Counted from the first letter of the stretch, positions 46,711 to 58,437 are shown. The stretch: DNA of 64,000 nucleotides from Diphasiastrum complanatum (GCA_029204225.1 CM055097.1:62001-126000), one strand, 5' to 3'. A program made the numbers and translations. The notes: a model not told the origin generated them from the sequence alone.

Positions 46711-49700
46711 ATTGACAAACTCTTTGCAGGTTGAGGAGACACTTCAGAATTATGGTGTTGAAAACATTGAGGAGTTGACACTGATGGAAGATCCTCATAA
46801 TGAACGAGCCAATAGAGGGTTTGCTTTTATAGAATTTCTTACTCATAAAGATGCACTGAATGCTTTTGACCGACTCAGACAACCTAATGTACTATTTGGG
46901 ACAGATCGCTTTGCTAAAATCGCTTGGGCAGAGCCTTTTAATGATCCTGATGAGGAAGTTATGGCACAGGTAAGGGAAAATATTTTGAATTATTGAAGTT
47001 GAAATGTTCTTGATGAGACTATGTTCTATAAGTGACACATGCTGGCTGAATTTTTTCGTTTATTTTGTCAATGATGATTTGTTAGGCTTTGTTTTGATGG
47101 TATGTTGGATATTCAAAGAGGATGTTTTATAAGGCAACCTTAATAACATTTTTTGCTCATTTGTGCTACTTTCTTTGTTCATTATCATAAGAAATTCCCA
47201 TTCAGGGCTGCATCCTTCAATATAGCTCAGATTCGTGCTGTTCGTTGTTGAATTGTGCTAGGATAGTTACAGGCTCTAACATGAGATGTTATAAGAGTCT
47301 GGAGTCCTACTTAGCCGTATCTAATGCTAGTTCCTCTCGTTAATTAATATATATCATGTTCTTTTATTTCTTCTTTTGCTCATTGTACATCTGTGTATAC
47401 AGGCTGTGGCCTTTTTCTGCATGAGTTACAACTTACATGAGCATGGCTATTGATCATTAATGACAACCTTCATAGTTATGTGATGTTGTTGTGTACATAC
47501 TTCTAAGAAAACAATTGTTAGTCAAAATGCGCAGCCTTTGCTTTGACGCATGTTTTCTGCCTTGCAATGTAATCTGGTATAATAGCTGTATGATAAAGTC
47601 TTGGGAGTCCCAATTGTAGGTGAAATCAGTTTTTGTGGAGGGTTTGCCTCCAACCTGGGATGAAGAGCGTGTCAAATCGACATTTGGAAAATTTGGGGAG
47701 ATTACTCGCGTTGTTCTGTCACGGCATATGCCCTTTGCCAAACGGACTGACTTTGCATTTGTAAATTATGCAACTCGGGAAGCTGCATTAGCATGTATTG
47801 AGGCTATGGGGAGCATGGAGTTGGTTGAAGGTGATTCAAAGGTAAGAGATATCTAGATTTCATCAGAATGTTGAGAGAAATTTTCAAAGTGCATGCCTTA
47901 CTTCTTCTCTTCAGCACAACATTTATCCTTTTTCGATCCAAGCAGGTCAAGGTGAAGGTCATGCTTGCGAAGCCTCAGCCTAAAAGTCGAGCTGTAAGAG
48001 GAGCTATTCGTGGTGGATCCTTGTTTGGACGCAGCGGTGGCCACTTTGGAACGCGAGGCTTCTATCGTGGGGGGAGGTTTGCAGATGGTAAGTTTCTTGC
48101 TATGTTTGTAGTCTGCTCTTGAATTATTGTCACAGGAGCTTCATTGTTTGCATGTTCATACCAAGATTTTGATGTACATGCATGAAGTTAATTTTGTAGT
48201 TTATTCCAAATATAGTACTCGAGTCCTACTGTGCTTTTGAGCAGGAAACAAATTATCCTTTTTCTTATTTATGTGGATTTATGCGTTTTGAACAAGGATG
48301 GGGTCGTGGAGCTGGTCGTTTTGGGTTCCCTCGAGCTGGACTACGAGGTGGGAGAGGGTACTCATATGGATTCTCGAGAGGTAGGTTCATGGGTCCATAC
48401 AGTGATCAACAGAGGTCTGGGGATGAAAAATCGCGTGTTAAGGAGCTGTTACGGGTTTTGAGAGAACAGGCTTCTCAGGAGGATGAACCATCATCATCTC
48501 AAAAGGCACCTGAACAACAAGGTCAAATTGTACATGACCAAGCTACGATTAATGGAAAGGCTGGAGATGTTGAACATGTCACTGGTTCACTTGAGAACCA
48601 AGGAGCCAAAGCTGCTTTTGAAAAATATCAATGTCATGGTTGTGGATTTGGTTCAGATATTGAATCAGATTACCTTAAACATACAAGTTCCCGCATACAT
48701 AAAGTCATTGAAGAACACCGGGGGGGTGACAATTTCACTAATAAGACTCCTATAAGTCTTCTTCATGAATATGCAGCAAGGCATCGTTGTGAAGTTCATT
48801 ATGATATAAAAGCTGATGATCCCCTTGGGCCATTTGAAGTCTTAGCCACTATAGGAGGGGGTGGTACAGGCGTCCCCCTGACAAAAGGAGTTGCAAAAGG
48901 TTGTAGTAAAGCTAAAGCTCGGCAAATGGCTGCTGCAGATGCTCTGGAGAAAATCATGGAACGTATACCTGATTTGCAATTTAGCAGATCATACCAACCC
49001 AAGCAATTGGCTGGAGAGCGTCCATTTGGCACCGGGGCCAGGGGGCACAGCTTTCGTGGAGGAAGAGGCAGGGGTCTTTCTCGTGGTGGTACTTTTGCGG
49101 CGAGGCAGGATGGGAGACGCTTGGGACTTGGTGGTTATGGGCATGATGAAAGTATGTTCGATGACTCGGTGCCAGTGGGGGTGAGATCAAGAGGTCGCCA
49201 CCTCCCTCATGGACCTGATGTATACGAGAGTGGGCATCTCGGTGCTGATCGTGAAGCTGGAATTAGAGGTCCCATGGATTTCATTCCAAGAGGAAAAAAC
49301 CGGGCGCCTGGACATGGTCAATCACGGGACAGGTATGGGGCGAGTGGAGACTATTCAGAAAGTTTTCTAAGAGAAAGGGAAAGTAGTGATGAACACAGTG
49401 CATTGGCAGCTCATCGAGAGGCTTACTTCCAACGTTTAGGGGGTGGACCTGGATATGATAACAGGACTGCCATAAGGGAATATGGTGAAGCGATGGTTGG
49501 AGGAAAACGGCCTTATTCTGTCTTGGTAAGGATTTCGGGTTGTATTCAAATTTCATCTATTAAGATGCTATTTTGTTTGAAGGTTTCAAGTTTTTCGTAA
49601 AAGGACACTGTAATTAGTTAAATTGTTATTTTCAGGAGGATGATCACTTCATGGAATCACATAGAGGGAATGTCCGTGCTCGGCTAGAGCATATTGAGCC

Positions 49701-51490
49701 TTTCCCAGCGGCATCTGGATCTACTCAATATCCTGGTGGAACCCTTTATGGAAGCTCCTCAAGGTAGTGTACTGTAATTCAAGTTTGTTTGACTTGTGCA
49801 AATTCCAAGTGAATGTTTTGAAAGTTAAGGGCAAGTTCTTCATGAGTCATATATTTCCTTTAAAATTAGGGTCTTTTGCGTCATGCTTTCTTCCTCTAAT
49901 GCATGTATGGTTAAGCAGAACACTTGTTATTTCCAGTAAAAATTCAAGTTGGTGTATTTATTCTTAACTCTCTTGAAAAGTAGAATATTTGCTTGTTTTT
50001 GATTAGACGCTGATATGCCTGTCAAAGACGTTTCACTTTGGCACTTAGAATCTCAAGAAGATGCCTATTCAAAGCTTCTGTGCTATTTTGGAATCTTTGT
50101 GATAGTTTCATGACTAGTTTGAAATTTGTATGTTATCTTCACACAGGAGTGCTTCCATGTCTGGCAGTTATATTGGAGGACCAGTACCACAGACAGCAGG
50201 ATATGCTTTGTACGATAGTCATTTATCTGGCGTTGATGTCAGCGGACGTAAGTATCTGTACAACAACTACTGAAATGTTTCATTTTTGAGTGGTAGAATG
50301 TAGCAAATTCTCTTTTCCTGACATGGATCTGTTAGAAGCTTCTCTGGCCCTGTAGCAAAGTAGCCTCTGTTTGAGTAGATGCTGATATGTATCTGAAGAA
50401 AGCAATCTAGTGCAGCCTTTTGATATGGTTATAATTTTTTGGTGCAGTTTACGCTGGTGCGGGTGATTATGGTGGTGGTTTGGAGGTAAAACAGGTTCAA
50501 CTTGTACTGAAGTGCAGTTATCTTGTAGATTGTATTTTGGGAAAATTCAGCGAAGTTGTTTCAAAATTTTGTTGATGCATTCCATATTGAAAACAGCCTT
50601 TACAATTTTCTGTTTCAAAAAAACTATCAACATTTGCAAAATGCAAGGTATATCCAAAATCAAGACATTTTCTAAAAGTTACAAGCTAGATTTAACATTC
50701 CACTTTCAGAAGTATTGTTGACTATTTTGGTGAGATGTGTCAAGATTGGCAAAACAATATCTAACCATGAAACTAGTTAAGATGCAAATCAACAACGCAT
50801 CACAATGATCTTCCAAAAGCTTAAGAGATTCAAAAAAGATTGAAAACTTGTCTTGCGCAAATAATGATGACCTAAATCAGAGAATGGAATACTTTGATTC
50901 ATGTGCAAAAATTAGGTATCAACCATCAATCACAATGCAAGCTAGTTGAAAACAAGCTTGGTGCTTTATAACACACAAACTCTAAAAGATAATAATTTAA
51001 ATGCAATAAGTGCGAGGGTAAGGGCATCCTGCATGTGTAAGCCCAACCCAATGAGCACATCGTATCTAGCTTCTTAGTTGTAACTTGTAAGAGTAAAGGC
51101 TTGGGCTTGGCTAGTTAGAATAAAACAAATTAGAAGCCCTGATGTCAAGTTTTGAAGGTTTGTCAATAAGATAAAAGGGCTACAAGAAAAGCAGGTTGAC
51201 GTGGCTGTCTTGCTTTAACATCTCCTTGGATGTAAAAACAAAGAAGTGTATATGAGCATGATTTCCTTTGCATGCTGGTCTTATCTTCAACAGTGCAAGA
51301 TTATCAAGCATGTGGACTATTGCAAGTGATGTAGGGATTATTTTGTTTGCGTACCTGACTGAATACTTCTATGTGGCAGTTGACTGGGGCCTCTTCATAT
51401 CCGTCTTCGGTGTATGACTTGTATTCCCAGGCTCCATCAGTAGCCGGTGGTTTTTCCATTTCAGGCGCTGGACCTGGATCTCTTTTCTAA
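39441..51490 (+). CDS. hnRNP Q/R-like protein: 3 RRMs, RGG, C2H2 zinc finger, dsRNA-binding domain; 1,241 aa
   Basis: Coding exons: 39,441-40,865; 41,618-41,707; 46,730-46,969; 47,620-47,841; 47,946-48,087; 48,297-49,525; 49,636-49,763; 50,147-50,247; 50,448-50,485; 51,380-51,490. All borders are GT-AG and phases match, giving 3,726 nt. ATG 39,441 is the first in the exon after the leader intron. The N-terminus has GS.PSKG repeats, basic patches (KKVIVKKKVV; KKVKKIVIIRKVVKRKR, about 201-219) and an acidic stretch (about 333-395). RRM1 is about 409-485 (VFVGGL, KGYAFVRF), RRM2 490-573 (ILFVGNI, RGFAFIEF) and RRM3 587-669 (SVFVEGL, DFAFVNY). A Gly/Arg stretch follows at about 675-740, then C-X2-C-X12-H-X5-H (819-841), a dsRNA-binding domain (about 857-927: LLHEYAARH, GCSKAKARQMAAADALEKI), more RG, and a Gly/Tyr/Ser tail. 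The RRM set matches plant LIF2/AT2G44710-type hnRNP Q-like proteins. Expected role: nuclear RNA binding and processing. The last donor could also be at 50,495, adding three codons. Confidence 0.9.
41744..41788 (+). repeat. (GA)n tract at left border of the intronic LTR element
   Basis: Begins 36 bp after exon 3. It directly abuts the LTR. Confidence 0.9.
41788..45430 (-). mobile_element. Non-coding Gypsy-type LTR element in intron 3 of the hnRNP gene, fossil
   Basis: Two related LTRs (41,788-42,223 and 44,954-45,430) flank 2.7 kb without pol. In minus orientation the inner LTR ends are TG..CA (TGTTACGTCC; GATCCTTACA). A polypurine tract (minus strand of 42,224-42,235, G7AAAGA) abuts the 3' LTR, and a degenerate Met-type primer site (minus strand of 44,941-44,952, TGGTATGAAAGC) abuts the 5' LTR. 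Next to the purine tract the sequence resembles the GAGGACAGAAC..TTTAAG end of chromovirus-type Gypsy elements. The two LTRs are clearly diverged, so the insertion is old. Both outer ends run into (GA)n. Confidence 0.8.
42236..44940. other. Internal region of the intronic LTR element
   Basis: About 2.7 kb, AT-rich, with no frame that looks like gag or pol. It includes the palindromic run TGCATGCATGCATGCA near 43,707. I see no host gene. Confidence 0.6.
45431..45481 (+). repeat. (GA)n tract at right border of the intronic LTR element
   Basis: About 25 GA units directly after the LTR. Together with 41,744-41,788 it suggests insertion into a pre-existing GA tract. Confidence 0.9.
45757..46267 (-). 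mobile_element. LINE remnant with (TC)n 3' tail
   Basis: In minus orientation it ends TTTTGACATGGAAAAGACATTAAAAGC followed by (TC)n (plus 45,757-45,806). The end matches that of the LINE at 58,370 over about 45 bp. Inside (46,030-46,180, minus) are ETGRR/DTGRRMIYTDG-like residues and the GC-rich motif also found at 62,270-62,310, both from the ORF1-ORF2 junction area of that LINE. It is a strongly shortened, rearranged copy. Confidence 0.55.
46268..46460 (-). mobile_element. Second LINE 3'-end remnant with (TC)n tail
   Basis: Minus strand: GTGGACATTAATAAAAATATTCAGATC then (TC)n (plus 46,268-46,338). The GACATTAATAAA end resembles the other two LINE ends. Coding parts are not seen; the upper border is uncertain. 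Confidence 0.45.
46653..46708 (+). repeat. (GA)n tract just before the exon 4 splice acceptor
   Basis: About 27 GA units end 21 bp upstream of the AG at 46,728-46,729, so the usual pyrimidine tract is reduced to CAAACTCTTTGCAG. Confidence 0.9.
48632..48958 (+). other. Zinc finger and dsRNA-binding domain region of the hnRNP Q/R-like gene
   Basis: Encoded within one 1,229-nt exon together with both RGG stretches. Finger ligands are Cys819, Cys822, His835 and His841, with the spacing typical of dsRNA-binding C2H2 fingers of the U1/JAZ kind. Fifteen residues later the alpha-beta-beta-beta-alpha pattern of a dsRNA-binding domain begins (TPISLLHEYAARH, EVHYDIKADD, PFEVLATIGG). It closes with the positively charged KGCSKAKARQ helix start that contacts the RNA backbone in family members. 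Confidence 0.85.
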
Positions 51491-54400
51491 GTTTTGAGTT
51501 TATGGTATGTACTATTGCAAACTCCTCCATTCTTGCCTTGGTTTCAGTGTGATAGCACTGTCTCACCTGTTTTTACTAGAGACATTCCTTCTGGTTTTTT
51601 TGAAATGATTATAACTCATGGTGTGTTCTTTTTGCTGAGTTCATTATTAGTTTGCAAGGTTTGCACTTTAGATGAAACCCATTTAGTTGTCAAATATTCA
51701 GTTGTTTGGTACCACCTGTTATCTGCTTGTGCAACTTCATTCGGGTAGGAAGTGGTTGTACAATATCTCTGTATGGTCTGAATGCTATACATCATGGCAG
51801 GATGCTGAGGTTTCTAATGCTACCTCATTTTGGAGCCTACGGGAGGTTTTAATATTGTCGGAGTTCATTGGGTGGAAGTCTCATCTGAGAATGTAATGAT
51901 CTTATTTGTTGGTGAATTAGATCCCAAATTCAAGGTTTAGTACACAGGTGACCATTTTGACTCAAAATTCAACAGCGGTACATGCAAGGCAAATTGAAGA
52001 GAGGAAGAGATAATTGCACTTCGCTTTCTCGAACTAAAGTTTGGAGATATTTCAACCATTGTTTTGCATGCAGAAAAGCATACTTGAGATCAAAAGTACG
52101 TGAAGCCACATGATTTGATTTAATTCTGAAAGGCCTTTCTAGATTGTAGATCCACAGTTTAGGAACATTTTGAAAGCTAATTTTACAATGATGTGGCTCT
52201 AGGTTTGTTCTGCACAGATGAGATTAGGTAACGAGGTACCTGAATCATGAAATGAGCACTTATGCTCCTTGCTGATGATGAGTATTACAAGTGAAGTTTT
52301 ATTATTTGAGTTCTGATTTATCAGTTAAAATATGTTTCTAAGCCTCTCAAGTTGTGGCTGTTTCTGAACGTTGCTAGCAATAAGGACAAACAAGCTAGGA
52401 AAAGGTCTCAATGCACATATTATCATATTTGAGCCATTTTGGATGGTTTACTTGCTCTTATTCTAGGCTTAATATCTGAGATAATGTGACTATGATGGAT
52501 AACGCCACCAAGTTTAAAGTTTAAACATGAGAAAGCACCTGCTGTGAAGAAGTACACAAATCTTTCTCTCTCGATAATTTGTTCACCATGGCTTTGCATG
52601 ATGGTGGGGATGGTGGATTTTATTTATTGCATGTTGTTGACCTCTTTAGCTATGTCATGCAAAAATTTCAGGACAAGTGCAAAGGGTAAAAAGTGGTCCA
52701 ATTTCGTAGGATGAGTATTTTGAATGATGAGTATTTTCGCCATCCTACCATGAGAGGCTCAATTTTCAATTTTGAGAGTTCCGCCTCTCTATCAAAATAC
52801 TTGATAGTTGCTGACTTTGACAAGTTACCTTTTTTTATCGTCCAGAAGTGTTGAGTTCTCGACCATTTGCAAGCTTGGTACTATGCAGCAAAATCACGTG
52901 AGCTGCAGCTAGTAGTTATTTTTTGAAGATTAAAAGTTTGACGTGGTATTCCAAATGAGTGACACTTGCATGTTTACCATGAGTACGTTCTTCCACATGC
53001 TGGGTGCATGATATTAAATTTTGATGGAGGCTCAATACAGTCCTCAAAAAATTCAGTAAGATTTCATACCTTTTGCAGATCGATTGGATTATTGAATGAA
53101 AATCAAGAATGTCTTTTTTAAGATAACCACTGGAAACAGCTATACAAAGTGTACCCCTGAAATGCCTTAGGAACTTCATATTGATTAACACTACAAGTCT
53201 AATTAGATCGATCATTTTTAGGTAGTAGTCATGTTTGTGAAAATGATGGTATAGTTGCTGACAAATGGTATGTCACAAAGCTTGTTAAGATGCTCTTGTA
53301 ACTTCACTCCTAAAATATCTTGTAGCATTTTAGGTCTCTGAGAAGATGTTATGCTTAAATACAAATATGAGCACAACCTGGAACAAGGCCTTTAACTTCA
53401 TTTTATTTGTAGTTACTCTGGAGACTTTATTCTACCTTCCAGGAGGTTGTAGAGTGGCTACCCAAGTGCTAATTGTTCTGCTTGCTCCTTTGAACGCCAA
53501 TGCCACTTGCAATGAGATACGTGGATTTTCAAAGTTTATAGAAAAACGCACACTTGGCTGGAAAGTGTTAAATTGCTGAAAAATTTGTGCCCTTGGAGTC
53601 AGCTTTTCATGCATTTGAAGTTAAATGCCAATTTGCAGCATTTTGGGAGTTTGCAAAAGTTTCCATATGAAAAATTGAGTGAATTGCCTGATTTCTCCTA
53701 AGCCTTTGAGATTTTTCAGCTCATGACCTATGGTGAATCAATGAGTTTCATGAGTGCTGGTATGCCATCAATTTGTTTGTAAAACGATGCACGATATTAT
53801 TACTTGGAAAAGAACAGTCATGACAAGAAATTTTCTCTGCAGTGGTTTTTGCAGAGCTTTCATCCCAAAACATCTGAGGTTTATGAAACCTTGAAATCCT
53901 CAAATCGTTTCAATGAAAATCAAAGGTGATTTCAATAGCATTTTGGGTGCCATAGTGTCCATAAACATTCTGGGTCAGCTTAACTCTTGGCTGAGGCAAG
54001 CTTGTGAGCTAACAAATAATTGTCCAAGTATGTTACTGGGCTAATATTGATTTGAAGGATCTCATTGAACTTATTTGCGATGAAGGTGAGCATCATGTTT
54101 TTCCTAGTAAGCAATTTGCTTCTGGTTAAGTCACGTTTAAACAAACATAGGGTTGTTGTAGGTTATAATAGGAGGATGGTGACACGTTGCTTCGACAAGA
54201 ACTTCTGGAGCAGAACCTTAGGCACTACATGCATGCTGATAAGTGATCCTTTCTTTTGGAAGGACTCATTTTGGTAACCTCTCTGTTATATTATACAAGA
54301 GATTGGTTGCACTGACAAACCTTATTATCAACTTTTGACGTCTATGATCTAATATTTTGGGCTTTTCCCTGGTCTGTAGAGTAGTAAAAGAATAATAGTA

Positions 54401-55074
54401 TGGTGAGATAAGCAAATTATATTTTGTTGTTTGCATAGAAACTACAAATTTGTTATTGTTCTATCACATTGCTTGCTGAAAACAGTGGATGCAAGGAGCA
54501 AAGTATACTGATTCTTATCTTTTTTACCATTATAGTTAGACCTGTTCAGTGAAGCGTTTGGAAAGTGCACAAGTTGCCTTTGCTTAGCTCTTGCCACTCA
54601 TTTGAGCCGAAATTGTACTGAACTTACAATGGAATGTCTCAAAGTTTTACATATTCATGTCAAATGCCAATGTACTAGTGCATCGCATTACAGGGGTCAT
54701 GCCACATTCTTTGGCATATTGAATTTGACAGAAAATATTGTGCCTTGTGGTTAAAATCTTCTCAAAGAATAATATTATACTTTTTTTTCGTTTGTAGCCA
54801 AGAAGGCCCAGTTGGAGAAACTAGCTGTAATGATGTGTGTTTTGAAGCGGATCACGGTTATGCATTGTTGGATAATATCTATTGGGCCTAGTGTAAAGTC
54901 AAAGCTAGCTTTGACACCATTTCAATTGTACAATTATTTGGACTGTGGCTCACTGTGGATACTGGCAACAGAGATAAGTTGGCTTTGAATTGAAATTGGA
55001 ACAGCCAAAATACATGGGGTACTCTCCTGAAACTCACAGCAATCGATTTGGGATGAGAGATGTGCTCTCGCACG
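51491..55074 (+). other. Region downstream of the hnRNP gene, presumably 3' UTR then intergenic
   Basis: No gene recognised. A possible further donor (TTTATGGTATGT, about 51,503) could start a 3'-UTR intron. I cannot place the polyadenylation site. Short frames in all six readings show no family resemblance. Confidence 0.45.
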
Positions 55075-55075
55075 G

Positions 55076-55099
55076 TTTAGGGTTTAGGGTTTAGGGTTT
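55076..55099 (+). repeat. Interstitial telomere-type repeat, three TTTAGGG units
   Basis: Three perfect units plus TTT. This is the plant telomere unit, but far too short for a chromosome end. Short tracts of this kind (telo-boxes) also occur in plant promoters or at repaired breaks. Confidence 0.9.
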
Positions 55100-55839
55100 G
55101 CAATGTATATTTGAAATCTTATGTTATTTTTACGTGATTGCAAACCTATTACTGAAAGTTCAGCAAGTATTGAAATGCTTTGCATGGTTCTTTATTCATG
55201 ATTGGTGAGCACACTTTTTAGCATGGGCAAGACTGGATCAGCCCGATATGAGCTGATTGCTTCTGTCACTTACTGAAGAGATCCAACACACGAAGACAGG
55301 TACATCATAAAGACATCTTCATGCAAAAGACTGCATTGTGCTATCTTTCAGGTCGATATAGCTGTTACTGAATGGGGAAGAGGCTAAAGCAAGTAACAAG
55401 CAGGAGGTTTCTTTGTGCAATTGTGAACAGATGTGAAAGAAAGCATGCTTAGTCATCACTGGACAAAGAGGAGTAATGTTTATCATTGGATGAATAGGTA
55501 GTAGAGAAATTGGATATAGGGAGAGGTGATGTGAAGATTATGTGAGAGGATTTTTCTGCGTGCTTATCAATGGCAGACTTTTTAAGAATCAAAACTACAC
55601 TTATGAATTATGTAATTGACTAAGGTATGCTAATATGACTGCACCTCTTTGTTCATTTCCCATGTCCTTGATTGGACAACTATCAGGGAGGATAGGACCT
55701 GTCAGCCAAGCCAACAAGCCACTTAGTTGTCAGATCAGGGCATAGATTAGTTCTTTGAGAAAGAACATAAACGGTAAACCACCTCTCTGAAAGATATAAT
55801 GCCTGTTAATTGTCCGTAAATGTCCTAGGGAAAAAATGA

Positions 55840-56176
55840 TGTGCCCTAAGCAAGTACTATTGAAAAGCAAGCAAAAAACTTCATTAAAGATAAGCCGAAA
55901 ATCACAGTGTAAAGAGTCTATTGAGGGAAATAAGACTGAACGTTATATGTTTAAGGTTAAACTGCCAAATGTGGAATCACTTCAAGGATCTGTCAATGAT
56001 ATGTGGAATTAAAAGTTGTTGAACAAGTTTCTCACTCCACAAATTACAAGTGCTTCTTATAATTTAGCTGACATTGTGCCCAATAACGAACCTAACACTT
56101 TAGCTGACATTGTGGCTAATAATGAGCCCAACGATTTAGTTGACATTGTGGTCAATAATAAGTATGAGTCTTTCTA
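55840..56176 (+). pseudogene. Decayed coding-like stretch with three 14-residue repeats
   Basis: The plus strand reads as lysine-rich sequence, interrupted once, then three tandem repeats of the pattern (T/D)L(A/V)DIV.NN(E/K) (56,057-56,170, 42-bp period). Synonymous drift between units, such as AATAAC/AATAAT and GAACCT/GAGCCC, suggests it was once translated. No recognised domain. It could be the end of a dead gene or element. Confidence 0.3.
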
Positions 56177-58366
56177 GTTTCTGTTTCATTATTGACAAGC
56201 TTCGAGCCTCGAGGGATGTTGTAGTTGTTTCGCACATATGGAATTCTTGTAGCTACGTATGAAATCATAATAAAGCAGTCGACAAAGAAAACATAACTGA
56301 AGAATCGACATCATGATCACTTGGAAGTTGTTAAGCAACTTGGACAGAATCTGAGTGTTATGCCTAAGAAGAGTAGGCTTATGAACAGCAGCAGTCAATT
56401 TCTTATTTTGACAAAGTGGCTACCTGTTGGGGCCACATTCTCTTGAAGATTGTTGCTGGAACTTATCCAAACTTATCATTTCAAACTAAGCTTATATATG
56501 TAGCAGATGCGTTCTCACATTCAAAAGTGGCTATGAGTCATGCAGGGATAATGCAAAACATCTATCGTTATGTGAGAAAGTGCTTTGGGATCTTGAAGTA
56601 TGAAACCAGCAACTGCCGAGAAGGGTCTGTTCCAGACCACAGCTATCCTCTCACAGTAAGTTCTAGACTGCTTAGGATATCATTATAAGCAAAGCTTTGT
56701 GGAAATGTTTATTGCTATTAAAATTGTTAGTCTTGAACAAATATTTTTTTTTTTTTACAATGATTGTGGTTATGAACTGTACCTCATAAGGTTGAGTTAT
56801 ACATGAGTTGAAAATGGCATGTTTTTAGAATGATCACACGATGGACACCTCCTGGGTGTTAACGTATCTTGCATGCAGCTCATTGGTCTGGTATTGTGAT
56901 TTGTGATTAGCAAATCTTTTTTCTTTTTAGATACATGCAATATGGGCGTCAGTAGAAAGAGCAAAAATATAGGATCAAGAGTTAATAGGTTTCCAATAGT
57001 TTCAATTCCAATTCCGTGTAGTTAGGTGACATCTCATTCATTTAAGATGAACTATGTATGCCGTAAACCGGGCTCAACTTGTGGAAGCCTAAATGCAAAA
57101 GTCAGGACCCAACTGACATCAAAACGTAATGGATATTGAACCATACGCATTGAACCTTTATTAAACCATATCAAACCCTATTGAACCACAACAAACCGTA
57201 TTGAACCATGTCAAACCCTATTGAACCATAGCAAATGCTTGCTTTGGAGTGACAAAAATGGCTGCATAAGACAATTTTTTTTTTAGGGATAAGTAAATTC
57301 TTTTTGGCTCTGCAGCGAATCACGATACCGAAGTTCGTGATTTGCAAATCGCAATTTGCTGCAACTATGGTACATACACACATGTAGAGTATTAGTACCC
57401 AATATATATTGTAATGTGTATGTGTATCGATAAAATTGAATTGCGTATGTATTGTACGCTTTTCGTTGTAGCGTGCACTTCGATTGCTGGTGACGTGGTT
57501 GTATTGCTAGCCTTCATCATAAAATAGGTGACTTTTCACCTCCGAAGAAGTGACAAAACTCAATACGTTTGTGGTTATACAAATTTGTGAAAGCTAATGT
57601 GGACATATATTCCTGCATTGATGATGTGAGTAGGTTGTGGATGATGGAGTTTGATGGTCTAAAACTTTTGGTTGGACAACATAGAGTTCAACAAGTGCCT
57701 CTTCTTATGTTGGCATTATCAATAAATTCTCGTCCCTATACCTGTTGTCGTCTCAGTGTTGAGCCTTGAGTTTAGTTCCTGCACAATGCATGTAAAGATT
57801 GGCAATTGTTACTGTCATGTTCGAACGTTGAAAATCTGCCCCCAAAACCTCAGGTCTAAAAAAAAAAGCCACATTCTAACTTTAATTCATTCAATATGCA
57901 CTCTATGACACATGATTCAAGGACATATACGGTTCCAATTTCTAACAAATTCACGGTACATGTTTTTAAGTAAAAAATCTTCCCTATCACAATTCCCTTT
58001 AGCCAGAGCATTCAAAGAGAATGTGTACCTAATCACATTCAAGAGCGGAACCTTCATCTTCTTGCAAAAGGTTTTGCAATGCTCTTTGCTCAAGTGTGGG
58101 AAAGAGCATTGTGGAATGCAATGCAACTTTGATCCCTATACATTTAAGATTTTCATTTTAATGTACATAAGGGTTTATAGATCAGGTTTTAGGGTTAGAT
58201 AGAATCTTTTATTATATTCATTTTTCTTTCATTTATTTTACGAAGTATGATTTGGTAAGGTGATATATATATATATGTACACAGACGCAATGAATCACAA
58301 TTCATTAATCGCGATTTGAATCTCCTAATATTTTTGTTTTTGGGTTAAGAGAACAACTCCCATATC

Positions 58367-58369
<3 letters not shown>
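56177..58369. other. Intergenic stretch without recognised gene
   Basis: It holds a 90-codon frame at 56,416-56,688 of unknown meaning and a short tandem series at 57,130-57,235 (TATTGAACCA..ACAAACCGTATTGAACC, about four 22-bp units). There are poly-T and AT tracts (58,262-58,280). I recognise no gene. Confidence 0.45.

Positions 58370-58433
<64 letters not shown>
58370..58433 (+). repeat. (GA)n tract forming the 3' tail of the LINE
   Basis: On the LINE strand the element ends CATTGATAAAGCTTTCTTT followed by about 31 TC units. No poly(A) is present. Confidence 0.9.

Positions 58434-58437
<4 letters not shown>

Noticed and set aside
48232-48296. Alternative acceptor TTTTGAGCAG at 48,244 for the glycine-rich exon
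   Set aside because: Used in phase it would meet a stop within 20 codons, whereas the acceptor ending at 48,296 joins in phase to FADG-WGRG.
48799-49556. Several minus-strand and alternate-frame readings over the zinc-finger/dsRBD exon
   Set aside because: They are shadows of the long exon, whose own frame carries the recognised domains.
55076-55099. Chromosome end
   Set aside because: Only three units, flanked by unrelated single-copy-looking sequence on both sides.
56416-56688. 90-codon plus-strand frame in the desert
   Set aside because: No recognised motif, no splice partners and no homology to anything in the window; kept only as a remark in the intergenic entry.
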